Shown here piece by piece: positions 44,209 through 54,430 of a DNA stretch of 64,000 nucleotides. The position numbers and the translations under genes are program-made. How positions within the stretch are numbered: the first letter of the stretch is position 1; every line of letters starts with the position of its first letter. The notes below the pieces were generated by a model, which did no database searches, was not told the origin of the DNA, and worked only from the letters and a program-made list of their open reading frames with translations. The stretch is from Olavius sp. associated proteobacterium Delta 1 (lineage in GTDB: Bacteria; Desulfobacterota; Desulfobacteria; Desulfobacterales; JAFDCJ01), in NCBI GenBank assembly GCA_902749685.1, contig CACVKW010000291.1, positions 62,001 to 126,000 on the forward strand, given 5' to 3'.

Positions 44209-45390
44209 CTAGGGCCGAACCCGTTGGATGATTCCGGCAGAAGCCAGATACATAAGGCCAAGGTAAGTAAAGACTAGGGTGTAGTTGCCCTGGGTGAGAT
44301 CCAGGATATAGCCGCTCAGCCACGGACCGAGCGGTCCAGACAGGAATCCGTAGGCGGTGAAAATCAGCCCGAAGATGGCCCCGAAGTGGGCCATGCCGAA
44401 GCAGTCGCCAGCCAGAGGTGCGCTGACTGCAAACAGGGTTCCGAAGGCAAATCCGATAACCGCCGCCAGGGCGGCCCACAGCCAAATTCCTTCCAGATGA
44501 GGCATGATCAAATAGGCGATGGCAGCACTCGTAAAGCTGATTGCCATAGTTCGCCTGCGCCCCAACCGGTCTGAGAAAAATCCACTCACCAACCTGCCGC
44601 CACCGTTCGTCAAATTAAAACCGGTAAGTATAACGACGGCCTGGGTGAGGCCCAGCCCGCGAGCCAGGCCGAATCCGGTGGCCAGCACCAACATGCTGGC
44701 ACCGGCGGCGCCGGCCAACACCCAGGTGAGCCAAAGATACCAGAATTCGCGGGTTTTCAAGGCTTCAACCACCGAGCGACTGCTCGGCTCAATCGCCGTA
44801 TCGGCTGCCGGCGCCGACAGATCCACCGGCGGGAAGCGGATGAGGGCGGAAGCAGCCAGGCCGACAGCGAGCGCCACACAGCCAAGCACCAAGTTGATCG
44901 TTTCGTAGCCCCAGCTTGACAAAAGGGCGGTAAATACCGGAGACATGACTGCCGCTGCCAGACCGAAGGCCATATTGAAAAATCCTGAGACCAGCCCGCG
45001 CCTTTCGGGATACCAGCGCTGCACCACCGTCAGCGCCGGGACATAGATAAAGGCCGATGAGGCGCCGACTAAAAATGCCCAGGTGTAGACAGCGGTCATG
45101 TTCTCAGCCCGGCCAAGCCAAATAGCACTGCTGCCGCACAGGACGGCCCCCAGGGCGGCCAGCTTTGCAGGGCCATATATTTCCTGCCAGCGCCCGCAAA
45201 GGTACATGAAGCAGGTGGCGCCGGTCAGAACAAAAAAAATCGTCTGGCCAATCTCGGTGCCGCCGACATTGAAGGCCTGCTGCCAGTACTGGCGCATGAC
45301 CCCGGGGAAGCCGAAGATAAATGCCCCCGGCCAGGATATGGCGCCGGCGCAGGATATCAGGATGAATGCCCGTGAGGGTTTTTGCGGCAT
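44209..45390 (-). CDS. MFS transporter, oxalate/formate antiporter (OFA) family
   Basis: A 393-residue integral membrane carrier with about 12 helices. Family signals are the N-terminal G-A-I-S-W-P-G-A-F-I-F-G-F-P-G-V, the loop 2-3 region R-W-Q-E-I-Y-G-P, W-Y-P-E-R-R-G-L-V-S-G after helix 4, and the second-half repeat N-G-G-G-R-L-V-S-G-F-F-S-D-R-L-G-R-R-R-T. These fit OFA-type monocarboxylate or dicarboxylate carriers. The substrate is not defined by the neighbours. No regulator is adjacent. Confidence 0.85.
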   Translation of the reverse strand: MPQKPSRAFILISCAGAISWPGAFIFGFPGVMRQYWQQAFNVGGTEIGQTIFFVLTGATCFMYLCGRWQEIYGPAKLAALGAVLCGSSAIWLGRAENMTAVYTWAFLVGASSAFIYVPALTVVQRWYPERRGLVSGFFNMAFGLAAAVMSPVFTALLSSWGYETINLVLGCVALAVGLAASALIRFPPVDLSAPAADTAIEPSSRSVVEALKTREFWYLWLTWVLAGAAGASMLVLATGFGLARGLGLTQAVVILTGFNLTNGGGRLVSGFFSDRLGRRRTMAISFTSAAIAYLIMPHLEGIWLWAALAAVIGFAFGTLFAVSAPLAGDCFGMAHFGAIFGLIFTAYGFLSGPLGPWLSGYILDLTQGNYTLVFTYLGLMYLASAGIIQRVRP

Positions 45391-45698
45391 AGGGACTCCT
45401 ATAGTATAACGCCTTTCTTTTTGTACCGTTGGCGGGTCCTATAGCATGATACCGCCAGGTTTGGCAAATGCCGGGCCGCTGGATCAAAATGCTTTGAGAG
45501 GTTGGTGTCAAATTATGGGGAAAACTCCGGGATGTTGCGTATCCAGAATTGGCTCGGCCAGTGGCGGTCCAGACCTCTGCCGTATTCGGAATTATTCCGC
45601 AGGACAGCCGGCAAGTTCTATTTTAATCTTGCATGCCGGGTAAAGTTCATTATAGGTTGGCATTGAGCATTCAACCGGGAACGGAAAGGGGAAATGGC

Positions 45699-45929
45699 AT
45701 GAAGGATCTGATATCAGATATTGCAAAAGCCTTAGTCGATCCACCAGACCAGGTATCGGTTACTGAAATTGAAGGTGGCCATACCGTAATTTTAGAACTC
45801 AGTGTTGCTAAAAGCGATATGGGAATGGTCATTGGCAAAAAGGGCCGGAATGCTTTGGCACTAAGGACTATCTTGAGTGCAGCTGCCGGCAAGACCGGTA
45901 AAAGATATGTTCTCGAGATTGTTGAGTGA
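45699..45929 (+). CDS. khpA: KH domain RNA-binding protein KhpA
   Basis: A 76-residue single KH-domain protein. The GxxG loop is seen in V-I-G-K-K-G-R-N-A, preceded by M-G-M and followed by [10 protein letters not shown], matching KhpA (YlqC), a global RNA-binding partner of KhpB/Jag in other bacteria. The ATG at 45699 has a GGAAAGGGG site ten bases upstream; the in-frame TTG at 45633 is rejected. Elsewhere khpA usually sits in the rpsP-rimM-trmD cluster, whereas here it stands alone, next to a decaying gene. Confidence 0.85.
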   Translation: MKDLISDIAKALVDPPDQVSVTEIEGGHTVILELSVAKSDMGMVIGKKGRNALALRTILSAAAGKTGKRYVLEIVE

Positions 45930-45933
45930 TAAT

Positions 45934-48514
45934 CTACAAAATCGCCGGACGCTTAGCCTGTTGTTGCCACAGTCGAGCGCGGCTGGTGGCTGCCCTGAGT
46001 TCCCAGGACTTCGCCTGTAGGCGGCGGGCAATCTCGAGGGCCTTCTGAAAACACGCTTCCGGGGTTAATTCCGGATTGCGCACGCCGCACGCCTCATTCA
46101 GCCGGAGTTGTCCCTGCAACCGATACAGTTCAGCCTGATAAAATCGCGCCTGGTTTTGGTGTGCGGCTGATAACGCCTTATCCAGTGTTTCAATTCCGAA
46201 GTCGATCTGTCCCGTTCTTTCATAGGCTTGGGCTAACAGGCCAAGAACCCACGGTAGGCCAATTCCTGTCCCTGCGGTATGGCGGGCGGCTAATCCCTTT
46301 TTAATCAGCGCCGGTCCTTCCCCACAGCCCCCTCAGCACCTGGTACCGCTGGGGCGCATCCCCGACACGCTGACACAACTTGTGCGCCTGGGCGTAGATC
46401 ATTTCTACTTCTTTGGCGACATAGCCTTTGACGGCTATCAAAGCTGGGCCGAGGGTGGTTAGCAAGTCAAGCTTCCGTCGAGCGTGCTGTGAGGTATCCG
46501 GCAGCATCTTGAACAACGAAAGCCCCTTGTTGAGATGGCTGATGGCTTCGACGTTGGCTGAGCGCCGTATGGCGTGCTCACCGGCCTTCTGCCAATAATC
46601 TATCGCGCGCTCCGGCAGCCCGGCTTCCGTATAGTGATGTGCCAGAAGTTCCGGCTTTGATACCACGCGGCCTGGAAATTGTGTCTCCAGTACTTGCGCA
46701 GCGCCCCGGTGGTACTGCTGCCGGGTACTCTTGAGAAGGGATTGATAGGCAGCATCCTGGATAAGGGCGTGTTTAAAGGTGTAAGTTGCCCCTGGCGGCA
46801 ATCCTTTTTGATAGAGCAGTTCTGCTTCCACCAGTCGATTTAATTCTCGCTGCAATGTTTTCTCATCCGACTTGGCTATTGCGTGGAGAACCTCATACGA
46901 AAAATCACGACCAATGACCGCGCCCAATTGAGCAATGTCTTTGGCGCTGCCCAGTCGATCTAACCGTGACATCAACGAGTCGTTTAGGGTGGCCGGAATT
47001 GCCAAAGCAGAGAAGGAGCCGGTCAACTCATAATGACGATCCTGTTCTTCAAGGACATCTGATTCCACGACCGCTTTGGTCGTTTCCTCGACGAACAGCG
47101 GCACGCCATCCGTCTTCTCGACGATCTGCTGAAGAACCGCGGCTGGTAGGCTCTTGTCACCTGCTACCCGCTCAGCCATCCGTTTAATTTGATTGGGCGA
47201 CAAACGGTTGAGGGCAATAGGTGACAGGTGCTTTGGTAAACCCCAGGGTGCTTGGAATGTCGGGCGGCACGTCAAAAGCAGACAAAAAGCAGCGGTCGAG
47301 GTCTGATCGATCAGCAAATGGAGTAACTCAATGGTCGAAGGATCAGTCCATTGGAGGTCTTCCAGGATGAACAGGACCGGGTGCTGTTGCGCCTGTTTCA
47401 ACAATGTGGCGGCAATGGTTTCGAGGGTCTCCTGCCGCTGCCGTTGGGACGACATCGCCAGGGTCGGATACCGTTCCTCCGCTATCGGAGGCGAGAGCTG
47501 TGCAGGAGAGGATCGAGCAGTTTCCTCGATTGCAGGAACATCCTGCCTCAGGAGCTGTTCTAAATTATTAAACTTCTCGGATGCATCTTCGGCAAAGGCA
47601 CACACCTGCTCCCACAGCTCGATAACAGGATACAGGGCTGAATTTTGAAAGTAGGGTGAACTTCGGCATTCGAATCGAACCTGCTTTTGATCTGTGATCT
47701 GCTCCTTGAATTCTTGAACCAGCCGTGATTTTCCGATACCGCCTTCGCCGGATAAGAGCACGACTTGGCCCTGCCCGGTTTTGACCTGTTCCCAGCGCTC
47801 CAACAGCAGTTCAACTTCTTGCTCCCGGCCGACAAGTGGCATCAGACCACGCGCAGATGCGATCTTCAGACGGCTCTGTGTATCTCTCTTTTGCAGCACC
47901 CGGTACACCTTCGTCGGTGCTGCCACACCCTTCAGGGTATGGAACCCCAGGTCTTCCACTTTGAAATAGTCCTGAACCAGCCGATAGGTATCCGCGCTAA
48001 TGGCGACCGTATCGGGCGCGGCCACGCCTTGAATCCTGGACGCAATATTCGGTGCTTCACCCAAGGCTAATACCTCGTGTTTGGCGCCCTCACCGATATC
48101 GCCGATCACGGTCAGACCGGTATGAATGCCGACCCGGATGGCTAGTCGAATCCCTTTTTCCTGCTGAAGGTGTGCGTTCAGAGTTTGCACGGCTTCGAGC
48201 ATACCCAACCCGACAAAGATCGCTCGCTGGGCTTCATCCTCGTGGGTTTGGGGATAACCAAAGTACACCAGCAGTGCATCCCCAAGGTGTTGGGCGATAA
48301 AGCCGTTAAATCGATGAATCACTTCGGCGCAGGTGAAGTGGTAGGCACGCAGTACCTCACGATACACCTCCGGGTCAACCTGCCCTGAGAGCATGGTGGC
48401 GTCCACCAGGTCGCAAAACAGGACGGAAAGTTGGCGTCTTTCACCATCAGCAATAGCCTTCCCATCGTCTAATATTTGTACTTCAATGGTTGTTATATGT
48501 TTCCGATAGAGCAA
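45934..48514 (-). pseudogene. Adenylate/guanylate cyclase, AAA ATPase and TPR protein, decayed
   Basis: The main frame (46301-48514) starts with a class III nucleotide cyclase domain (S-V-L-F-C-D-L-V-D-A-T near residue 30, F-I-A-Q-H-L-G-D-A-L-L-V-Y-F-G-Y, I-G-I-H-T-G). An AAA_16-type ATPase follows (G-E-G-G-I-G-K-S Walker A near 258, L-F-I-L-E-D-L-Q-W Walker B near 385), then the beginning of a TPR region. It stops early with G-R-T-G-A-D. In another phase, TPR sequence resumes at once (L-I-K-K-G-L-A-A-R to L-E-I-A-R-R) and runs to 45934. About 200 residues normally found between are missing. The N-terminal zinc ribbons of similar proteins are also absent. A partial product may still be made. 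Confidence 0.75.
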
Positions 48515-48654
48515 GGGTCTGCTGGGGTTGTCGTGTTTCTACGCGCTTGCTTTATTTACAGTCTGCCTTATTTATGCCTAAGTCAAGGTCCCCGGAATCG
48601 GTGAAGCCATCGGGTTTTCCCATGCACTCCAAAACCGCTTCCGGAGGGGGGGAG

Positions 48655-48947
48655 GCAAATATTGCCTTGTCATATTTAACGCTTGAACTTACATTTGAAT
48701 CTCTGGCAAGAATCGCCCAACTTGCTAAAGAAAATGGCTACCAATTGGCAGTCCATGCCATTGGTGACCTGGCCAATTCAAAAACCCTGGATATATTTGA
48801 GAAAACAATCGGCAAAGACTCCCGTCAAGACCACCTCGGCCAACCGGCCGCGGGCTTCAATCCCCAGTAAAAGATCTTTTGAATACCCAAGTCCTAAGGA
48901 CCTATGTGCGGGGTGAGCAAGTGTTTAAAAGGGCCGGTTTCGAATAA
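48655..48947 (+). pseudogene. Amidohydrolase (YtcJ-like) remnant
   Basis: Two pieces of one amidohydrolase. The first reads F-E-S-L-A-R-I-A-Q-L-A-K and A-V-H-A-I-G-D-L-A-N, the metal-site His motif of the amidohydrolase-3/YtcJ family. The second, after a large deletion, reads D-L-L-N-T-Q-V-L-R-T-Y-V-R-G-E-Q-V-F, the characteristic C-terminal end of the same family, and stops at 48945-48947. Several hundred codons between them and at the 5' end are lost. It lies divergent to the decayed cyclase gene. Confidence 0.6.
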
Positions 48948-49167
48948 AAATAAGGCGCTTATCCGGAAAGTCCAAGTTACCATAAAAATCCCCCTGTGGG
49001 AGCGGCTTCCACAACCAATTAAAGTTTTTCTCCTAAAATGCCGATATTCCAGCATCGAGCTACTTTATAATTAAGAAACTATTTCAGATTTACTATCGGG
49101 CTTTAAATTCATACTACCAACTAGCGCCTGAGGTGCCAGTAGGGCCCCAGGAAAAATTGCAATTAAA

Positions 49168-50109
49168 ATGAAGAAAATTAGAGGGATTATGAAAATTTAC
49201 TTGAAAATCATTAAGTGGCATTTCTTATTGCTATTACTAATTTTAATCACAAACACTGTTTCCGCTGATGAATCAACCGTTCAGCTTAAATGGCAAATTC
49301 CGGTGGATAACCTGTATTATTTTACTAATTTTGGTCAAGCTAATGGAGAAGAAAACTACTTTGAATTAAATGTTGATAAAATTTTGGATGAAAAAAAATT
49401 CAATGGCGAAGTTGAAGACAGAATTAGCAAAATACAATTTCCTGAAGAAGCCAACATGATTACCGTATTGGAAGAATTATCAAATGGCAATATTAAATCA
49501 ACATCATATTTACAAAACTTTACCCTTCCAGTTTCGGAGAACGAACTGCCTGATGAAAAAGCCCGGGAAGAAGCTAAAAAATTTGAAGAGATGATGAATA
49601 AAGTTCCACAATTGCAGGGTGTAATTAATTCCTCGGGTAAAATCCTTTCATTCTATTTACCCCAAAGGCAAAAAAATCTTTTAGCTCTTATGTTTGAGCT
49701 ACCAAAAGATCCGGTGAAAACAGGTGATAGTTGGGATATAAATTTCATATGTCTCGAGCTTGGTGCTGGCTTTATGGAGGATGCTGCCGATCGAGTAAAT
49801 ATCGTCAGGTTCACGGATTTGAAAAGAAATGTTCAAATGGACCAAATAGCAACTTTAGAATATCTCCTAACTGAAAAAGTATCAGGCTCGATGTCAAATC
49901 CAATGACTCAGCAAAAAATTCCCACAGAGATGACTTGCAGTTATATTGGTCGTCATGAATTCAATATAGATCAAGGCCGATGGGAAAACATTAATGGTGA
50001 ATTTCAAATTTATTCTACTGGGTTTATGAACTCTAAAGTAAAACAAAATTTGGCCATGAAGCCAATAGAACAATTGCCGGAAGGAATAAACCATAAATCG
50101 GGAAATTAA
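49168..50109 (+). CDS. Secreted hypothetical protein (DUF6263-like)
   Basis: A 313-residue AT-rich gene with a signal peptide (L-L-L-L-L-I-L-I-T-N-T-V-S-A-D, cleavage near residue 33). The mature protein has beta-rich alternating sequence with the motif F-E-L-P-K-D-P-V-K-T-G-D-S-W near residue 187, which resembles the DUF6263-type families of uncharacterised exported proteins. The internal ATG at 49189 has a close GAGGG and gives a tighter signal peptide, so the true start may be there. Base composition is more AT-rich than the neighbours, which suggests transfer. Function unknown. Confidence 0.6.
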   Translation: MKKIRGIMKIYLKIIKWHFLLLLLILITNTVSADESTVQLKWQIPVDNLYYFTNFGQANGEENYFELNVDKILDEKKFNGEVEDRISKIQFPEEANMITVLEELSNGNIKSTSYLQNFTLPVSENELPDEKAREEAKKFEEMMNKVPQLQGVINSSGKILSFYLPQRQKNLLALMFELPKDPVKTGDSWDINFICLELGAGFMEDAADRVNIVRFTDLKRNVQMDQIATLEYLLTEKVSGSMSNPMTQQKIPTEMTCSYIGRHEFNIDQGRWENINGEFQIYSTGFMNSKVKQNLAMKPIEQLPEGINHKSGN

Positions 50110-50376
50110 TCGAAATTGAATAATCTAAATAGAGTTTCTCTTGTTGAGTTGACCGCGCTATTTGCTGTGCCGCAGCCGGAACTTATATGCAATTCACAAA
50201 TTTCGCTCAATCCGATTCTAAGAACCAAGTTATTTCCTGATTTTTGCATGCCAATGACTTCCGGAGAAGTTCGCGGTCAAGTTGCCGCAATTGACTTGGC
50301 GCGCTGATTGTTGCCCTAAAATTCAGGTATTATCAAACTGTTAACTGTAAGACCTCACTTGCGGAAAGCATTGACA

Positions 50377-51711
50377 ATGAAAGGTGCGTTAGAAAAGAGT
50401 TTATTGCTTGAGACCTTAGAGCGTCTCGGATCCGGCAAAAAAACGGGCGTGCTGCATCTGACCGATCCGTCCCAAGAAATTAAAATCTATCTGGACCAGG
50501 GTGCCATCATTTTTATCAGCGGGACCATTAAGGAGGCACGGCTGGAACATTTGCTGATACGCAAAAAGCTTTTTTCCATTGAACGAATCAAAGATCTGCT
50601 GCTCATGGCGAAAAAGGAAAATCAGCCCTTGCTTCAGCTGCTGGCGAATAAAAAGCTGGCCTCACTTACCACCTTGGAAAAACTTACGGCGTTCCACGCC
50701 CGGAACATCATCTTAAAAGCCTTAACCTGGCCCAACGTGACCTGTGAGTTTAAGTCAGGGCGAATCGATGGTAACCTGAAGGCAAAAGTCCGGTATGATT
50801 GCCGGCAGCTTGTGGCTGACATTGCAAAAGAGGCTGAAGGGCCAACAGCAGTGGAAAAAACCCTTGCAGATGAATCTTCTCAGATCACCGGTCCGTCATT
50901 AAAAAATACAATTTTACAAAAGATGAAAGATTTGCCGCCGATGCTGCTAACGGTCGTCAAAGCAAAAAAGATGTTAGCAGTTGAAGATCCTGATTTTGAA
51001 GACCTCCAGCGGATTTTGGGAACCGATCAATCGATGGTGGCCACGATTCTTAAAATTGCCAATTCGCCCTATTACGGGATGAGCGGTAAGATCTCATCTT
51101 TGAAGCATTCTATTACCATGTTGGGACTTAAAACTCTAGCACAAGTAATAATCCTGGCCGGCACCGGGAAATTTCTAAACCAGCCGTTAAAAGGGTATGG
51201 TATTACGGCTCAAGAAGTGCACGACCATTCTTTAGCCGTCGGCTTTGGTTCGCGGAGCCTCGCCGCCTTGGTCAATCCGGCGGCCGAGGATGATGCCTTT
51301 ATTGCTGGGCTCTTACATGATGCCGGTAAAATCATGCTGGATCCCTATGTTGCTGAGCGCCAGATACGCCCAAAGACCGGCGGTCAGGATGCGGTCTCCG
51401 AATTCGAAAAACGTGGGTTGGGATGCGATCATTCCGAAATCGCCGGCGATGTGTTTTCGCAGTGGCTCTTTCCCGCCAGTGTCGTCGATGCGGTTCGATT
51501 TCACCATACCCCCGATCAGTCCGGCGACAAGGAGCTGGCTTACATCTTATATGCGGCCGATATGCTGGCCAAAGTAAAACAGGATGACATTCCGATATAT
51601 GAAATCAGTTCCGTATTAAACGAAAATGTATCGGACTTTTTAGGGCTGAATCAAGAAGATGTCGCTGCCATATTCATCGAAATGAAAGAGTCGGAAAAGA
51701 ATATCGCCTAA
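50377..51711 (+). CDS. HDOD domain protein with N-terminal DUF4388 (PATAN)
   Basis: A 444-residue signalling-type protein. Residues 1-150 form a PATAN/DUF4388-like domain (G-V-L-H-L-T-D-P and I-K-I-Y-L-D-Q-G-A-I-I-F-I-S-G early on). Residues about 190-390 form an HDOD domain: L-P-P-M-L-L-T-V near 194, D-P-D-F-E-D-L-Q-R-I-L-G-T-D-Q, K-I-A-N-S-P-Y-Y-G, and I-T-M-L-G-L-K-T-L-A, with a later H-D-A-G-K-I-M and H-H-T-P retaining HD-like histidines. Such proteins act in motility, chemotaxis-like or c-di-GMP networks. The ATG at 50377 has GGAAAG upstream; an in-frame TTG lies at 50359. Confidence 0.82.
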   Translation: MKGALEKSLLLETLERLGSGKKTGVLHLTDPSQEIKIYLDQGAIIFISGTIKEARLEHLLIRKKLFSIERIKDLLLMAKKENQPLLQLLANKKLASLTTLEKLTAFHARNIILKALTWPNVTCEFKSGRIDGNLKAKVRYDCRQLVADIAKEAEGPTAVEKTLADESSQITGPSLKNTILQKMKDLPPMLLTVVKAKKMLAVEDPDFEDLQRILGTDQSMVATILKIANSPYYGMSGKISSLKHSITMLGLKTLAQVIILAGTGKFLNQPLKGYGITAQEVHDHSLAVGFGSRSLAALVNPAAEDDAFIAGLLHDAGKIMLDPYVAERQIRPKTGGQDAVSEFEKRGLGCDHSEIAGDVFSQWLFPASVVDAVRFHHTPDQSGDKELAYILYAADMLAKVKQDDIPIYEISSVLNENVSDFLGLNQEDVAAIFIEMKESEKNIA

Positions 51712-51800
51712 ATCTAATGAAATCCGAACCCGATTCAATCCACATTTTATAGGAATTACCTTACAGAGTAGCTTAACGCCGGATCAGGACCAGCATGAAA

Positions 51801-51959
51801 TTATACTTTTTTAATCCGTTTTGCGCACACTGGATTCAAGGTATTCCAAGAACGTTTCCCGGTCTCGCAAAATTCCTGCACTGCGGCGGGCATACCTCCG
51901 AGAATAAAATATTTGCGGATGTACTCATTAAGTTTTGCATTCAGCGACTCAGGAAGCAT
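51801..51959 (-). pseudogene. AAA+ ATPase (DUF4143-type) fragment
   Basis: A 52-codon minus-strand frame reading L-N-A-K-L-N-E-Y-I-R-K-Y-F-I-L-G-G-M-P-A-A-V-Q matches the conserved L-x-x-Y-L-x-x-G-G-M-P-x-A-V motif of the AAA_14/DUF4143 ATPase family. Intact proteins are about 400 residues. Both flanks are missing, since a TAG lies directly upstream and the C-terminus diverges. It is a gene remnant opposite a meaningless plus-strand frame. Confidence 0.5.
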
Positions 51960-52160
51960 CTATGCCTAAAGTCTCAGCTAAATCCGCCGATAATAGGTTT
52001 TGATAAAAAAGAAAAGGGTCCAGAATATTGTTGGACTCGCCCAAGCGCAATCGAAATCTCTGCTGACGACATCAAAAAAAAGTCCAACTAGTGGGGGAAT
52101 AGACAAAGGATACATGGTGGCATAATTTCATCAGATTAGATTTGTATTGGGGGGTTTTGT

Positions 52161-52883
52161 ATGCCTATTCTAGCGTTATGCGAAATAATGGTTCAAGTGT
52201 ATTTTGCCGTTCATGCAATAAGAACCGGTCGGGAACGTCAATGGCTTTTTGTCATTATTATCTTTCCAGGCGTTGGCAGCCTCGTTTATTTTTTTTCTGA
52301 ATATTTACCCGATATGCAACATGCGGCTAGTCTCCGTAAAAGACGACCCGGCGTTAACTCTTCGAAACATTTGCGATATCTTGAGGACCAGGTCGAGATA
52401 ACGCCAAGTGTCAAAAACAAAAAGGCGCTGGCTGAAGCTTACGTGCATTCCGGCAAGTTTGATAAAGCGATTCCAATATTTGAGAGCTGTCTGCAAGGTT
52501 TTTATGAAAAGGATAGTTTTATAGTTGAAGGATTGTGCTGTGCCTATTTTTTTAAGGGCGACTTTGAGAAAGCGAAAATCAATCTCTTAGGACTTAAGAA
52601 ATTACTCGCAGATGAACCCAATAATGACTTCGACTTACTGCTGGCCAGAGCTTATGAGGAATCGGGAGAGACGGATGCGGCCGTGAAAGAATATTCTGCG
52701 TTAGTCAAACACTTTACCGGAGCAGAAGCGCCTTGTCGATATGCTCTGCTGCTAAAGAAAATTGGGAGGAGCGAGGACGCAAAGACCATCTTCAGACAAA
52801 TTGTAAAGGATTCGCGTTTATCACCCAAATTCTATCAAAAAGACCAAAAGAAGTGGATTAATGTCGCCAAAAGAGAGGTATAG
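52161..52883 (+). CDS. TPR protein with N-terminal phospholipase D nuclease-like membrane segment
   Basis: A 240-residue protein. Two hydrophobic segments lie at residues 5-20 and 27-45, resembling the PLDc_N (cardiolipin synthase N-terminal) domain, with the R-T-G-R-E-R-Q-W-L-F loop between them. After a basic stretch, residues 85-230 are tetratricopeptide repeats (A-L-A-E-A-Y-V-H-S-G-K-F-D-K-A, A-Y-F-F-K-G-D-F-E-K-A, A-R-A-Y-E-E-S-G). It is a membrane-tethered scaffold by prediction. Similar PLDc_N-TPR proteins occur widely with unknown function. No operon partner. Confidence 0.7.
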   Translation: MPILALCEIMVQVYFAVHAIRTGRERQWLFVIIIFPGVGSLVYFFSEYLPDMQHAASLRKRRPGVNSSKHLRYLEDQVEITPSVKNKKALAEAYVHSGKFDKAIPIFESCLQGFYEKDSFIVEGLCCAYFFKGDFEKAKINLLGLKKLLADEPNNDFDLLLARAYEESGETDAAVKEYSALVKHFTGAEAPCRYALLLKKIGRSEDAKTIFRQIVKDSRLSPKFYQKDQKKWINVAKREV

Positions 52884-53029
52884 TTTCAATATTTCACGAA
52901 CTTAATTGTAGTTGACCTTACCCCAAAATACCGGCTCCGATGCCATAATCGGATAGCCTAATCTTAATGGACGCGACACGTCGCCTAAGATAGCCGCGCT
53001 TATGGTAAAGGACAATCGTGGATTTGATC

Positions 53030-53194
53030 CTTAGGGTTCGCGCAAAAATAAATTCGCAGATTTTAAGGGTTGCGGCGCCTGCCTGGCAAGGCGCGAAAGA
53101 GCAGGAATATCAAGCATATTCCGAGCTTTCGCAACGCAGCCAGGCAGGATGCAGCGGCTCTTAAAACGTGAAGTTATTTTTGCGCGAGCCCTTA
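53030..53194. repeat. MITE-like inverted repeat element
   Basis: A 165-base imperfect palindrome. The terminal inverted repeats are TTAGGGTTCGCGCAAAAATAA on the left and TTATTTTTGCGCGAGCCCTTAA on the right (its near-exact reverse complement). Inside, GCCTGCCTGGC and GAGCAGGAATAT on the left mirror GCCAGGCAGG and ATATTCCGAGC on the right around a CAAGC centre. It carries no coding frame. Size, terminal repeats and symmetry fit a miniature inverted-repeat element or a REP-type hairpin. It lies in a spacer of about 500 bases that otherwise shows no gene. Confidence 0.75.
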
Positions 53195-53381
53195 ATACCG
53201 TTCTTTACCAAACTTTGGAACGTCCCGCAAATTCCCAATCCCGCTATTAAAGCTTTGACCCGGGCCGCTGCCCATGGGTTGTGGTTTCTTTTTTCTTGAC
53301 TCACATGGGGTGCTTCTCTATAGTCCTTGCCTGGAAAAGCAGGTTCTTATCAATAAAAATTATTAAAAAGGAGATTGGAAA

Positions 53382-54350
53382 ATGACGACAAGCGACGCAA
53401 CGGGAAAAAAACCTCTCTGGTTGTCAATCGAGGAGAATATCCTTGAGCTCGGTTCCCAGGACCTCTCTGGGGAAAATCTGGAAGCATCGATTCAACATAT
53501 TGCGGGTAATCTTGACAATGCGGGTTACAATGTTTCGCATCACGGGGGCAATATGCTTCAATTGCGATGGGCAATGAATGATATGCGCAAAGTCGGAAGG
53601 CCCCTTATGAAAGATTTCAACGCCGCCATCGCGGCACTTGCGCTGGAGGATGTGGCTGACCCGTATTCTGCAACGAATAAGCTAATCAGTGACATCGGAA
53701 AGACGTTCCCAAAATTCAAAGGGTCCGAGCGCAGACCCGATGTGATAGCGATTGTCGAGAAGACCAGACTCGATCTGCTGATTGCCAAGGCCAAAGACCT
53801 GTCCGGTGATGAAGGTATCCGGTTTCTCATTGAGCAACAAGTGGCCCCCGAAGTGATCACCAAGGCCCTTGAAATTACCGGGGAGAAGTTGGAACAGGTG
53901 AACACCGGGATGGAGAAGGAACGCGTTGAGAGGTCAAGAGTCGCAACGCTGCTCGAGGCGGTAGCGGGCAAGTCCGACGCAGAAAAGGTGAAGCACCTTT
54001 TTGAAAATAACGTCTCCGAAGAATTGATAATCGAGATGGCCCAAGTCGACCAGGGCGCGGTCGATGACGCCAAGCAGGCAATGGAAGCGGAGCTAAAGGA
54101 AAAACAAAGGCTGGAAGAAGAGGCGGCCGCGGCCAAAAAGGCTGCGGCTGCAGGGCCTGCGCTGGATGACATTCCGCCGGATGAGATGCTCGATCACATC
54201 GAGGCCATTCGCGAAATCATGGAATTCAGCGATCAGGAGAAAGAAATCAGAGTTATGTGCGAGCAGAGTTCCATCCCCAAGGCCCTTGTGGACATTGCTG
54301 TTTCGGAGCCTGACAAACTGGATGAGCTTGAAAAAAAGGCGGAGGGATAA
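53382..54350 (+). CDS. Hypothetical coiled-coil protein
   Basis: A 322-residue acidic cytoplasmic protein with a strong AAAGGAG site. The N-terminal 90 residues look globular (L-W-L-S-I-E-E-N-I-L, then H-H-G-G-N-M-L-Q-L-R). Residues 100-320 are mostly helical with a long charged, alanine-rich coiled coil (E-L-K-E-K-Q-R-L-E-E-E-A-A-A-A near 235-250). Repeated units built around E-V-I-T-K-A-L-E, E-E-L-I-I-E-M-A and K-A-L-V-D-I-A suggest three related helical repeats. I do not recognise a family. The upstream MITE-like element may carry regulatory sequence. Confidence 0.65.
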   Translation: MTTSDATGKKPLWLSIEENILELGSQDLSGENLEASIQHIAGNLDNAGYNVSHHGGNMLQLRWAMNDMRKVGRPLMKDFNAAIAALALEDVADPYSATNKLISDIGKTFPKFKGSERRPDVIAIVEKTRLDLLIAKAKDLSGDEGIRFLIEQQVAPEVITKALEITGEKLEQVNTGMEKERVERSRVATLLEAVAGKSDAEKVKHLFENNVSEELIIEMAQVDQGAVDDAKQAMEAELKEKQRLEEEAAAAKKAAAAGPALDDIPPDEMLDHIEAIREIMEFSDQEKEIRVMCEQSSIPKALVDIAVSEPDKLDELEKKAEG

Positions 54351-54430
54351 CAAGTATATTTGTGAACAGTGTCAGGTCTTGAGAAACTAAGGGACATTCT
54401 CTCAAAATATTAATCGGAAAATTCGGTTGG

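Noticed and set aside
51795-52091. 98-codon plus-strand frame after the HDOD gene
   Set aside because: No ribosome site and no recognisable sequence; the opposite strand carries a clear AAA+ ATPase motif, so this is its shadow.
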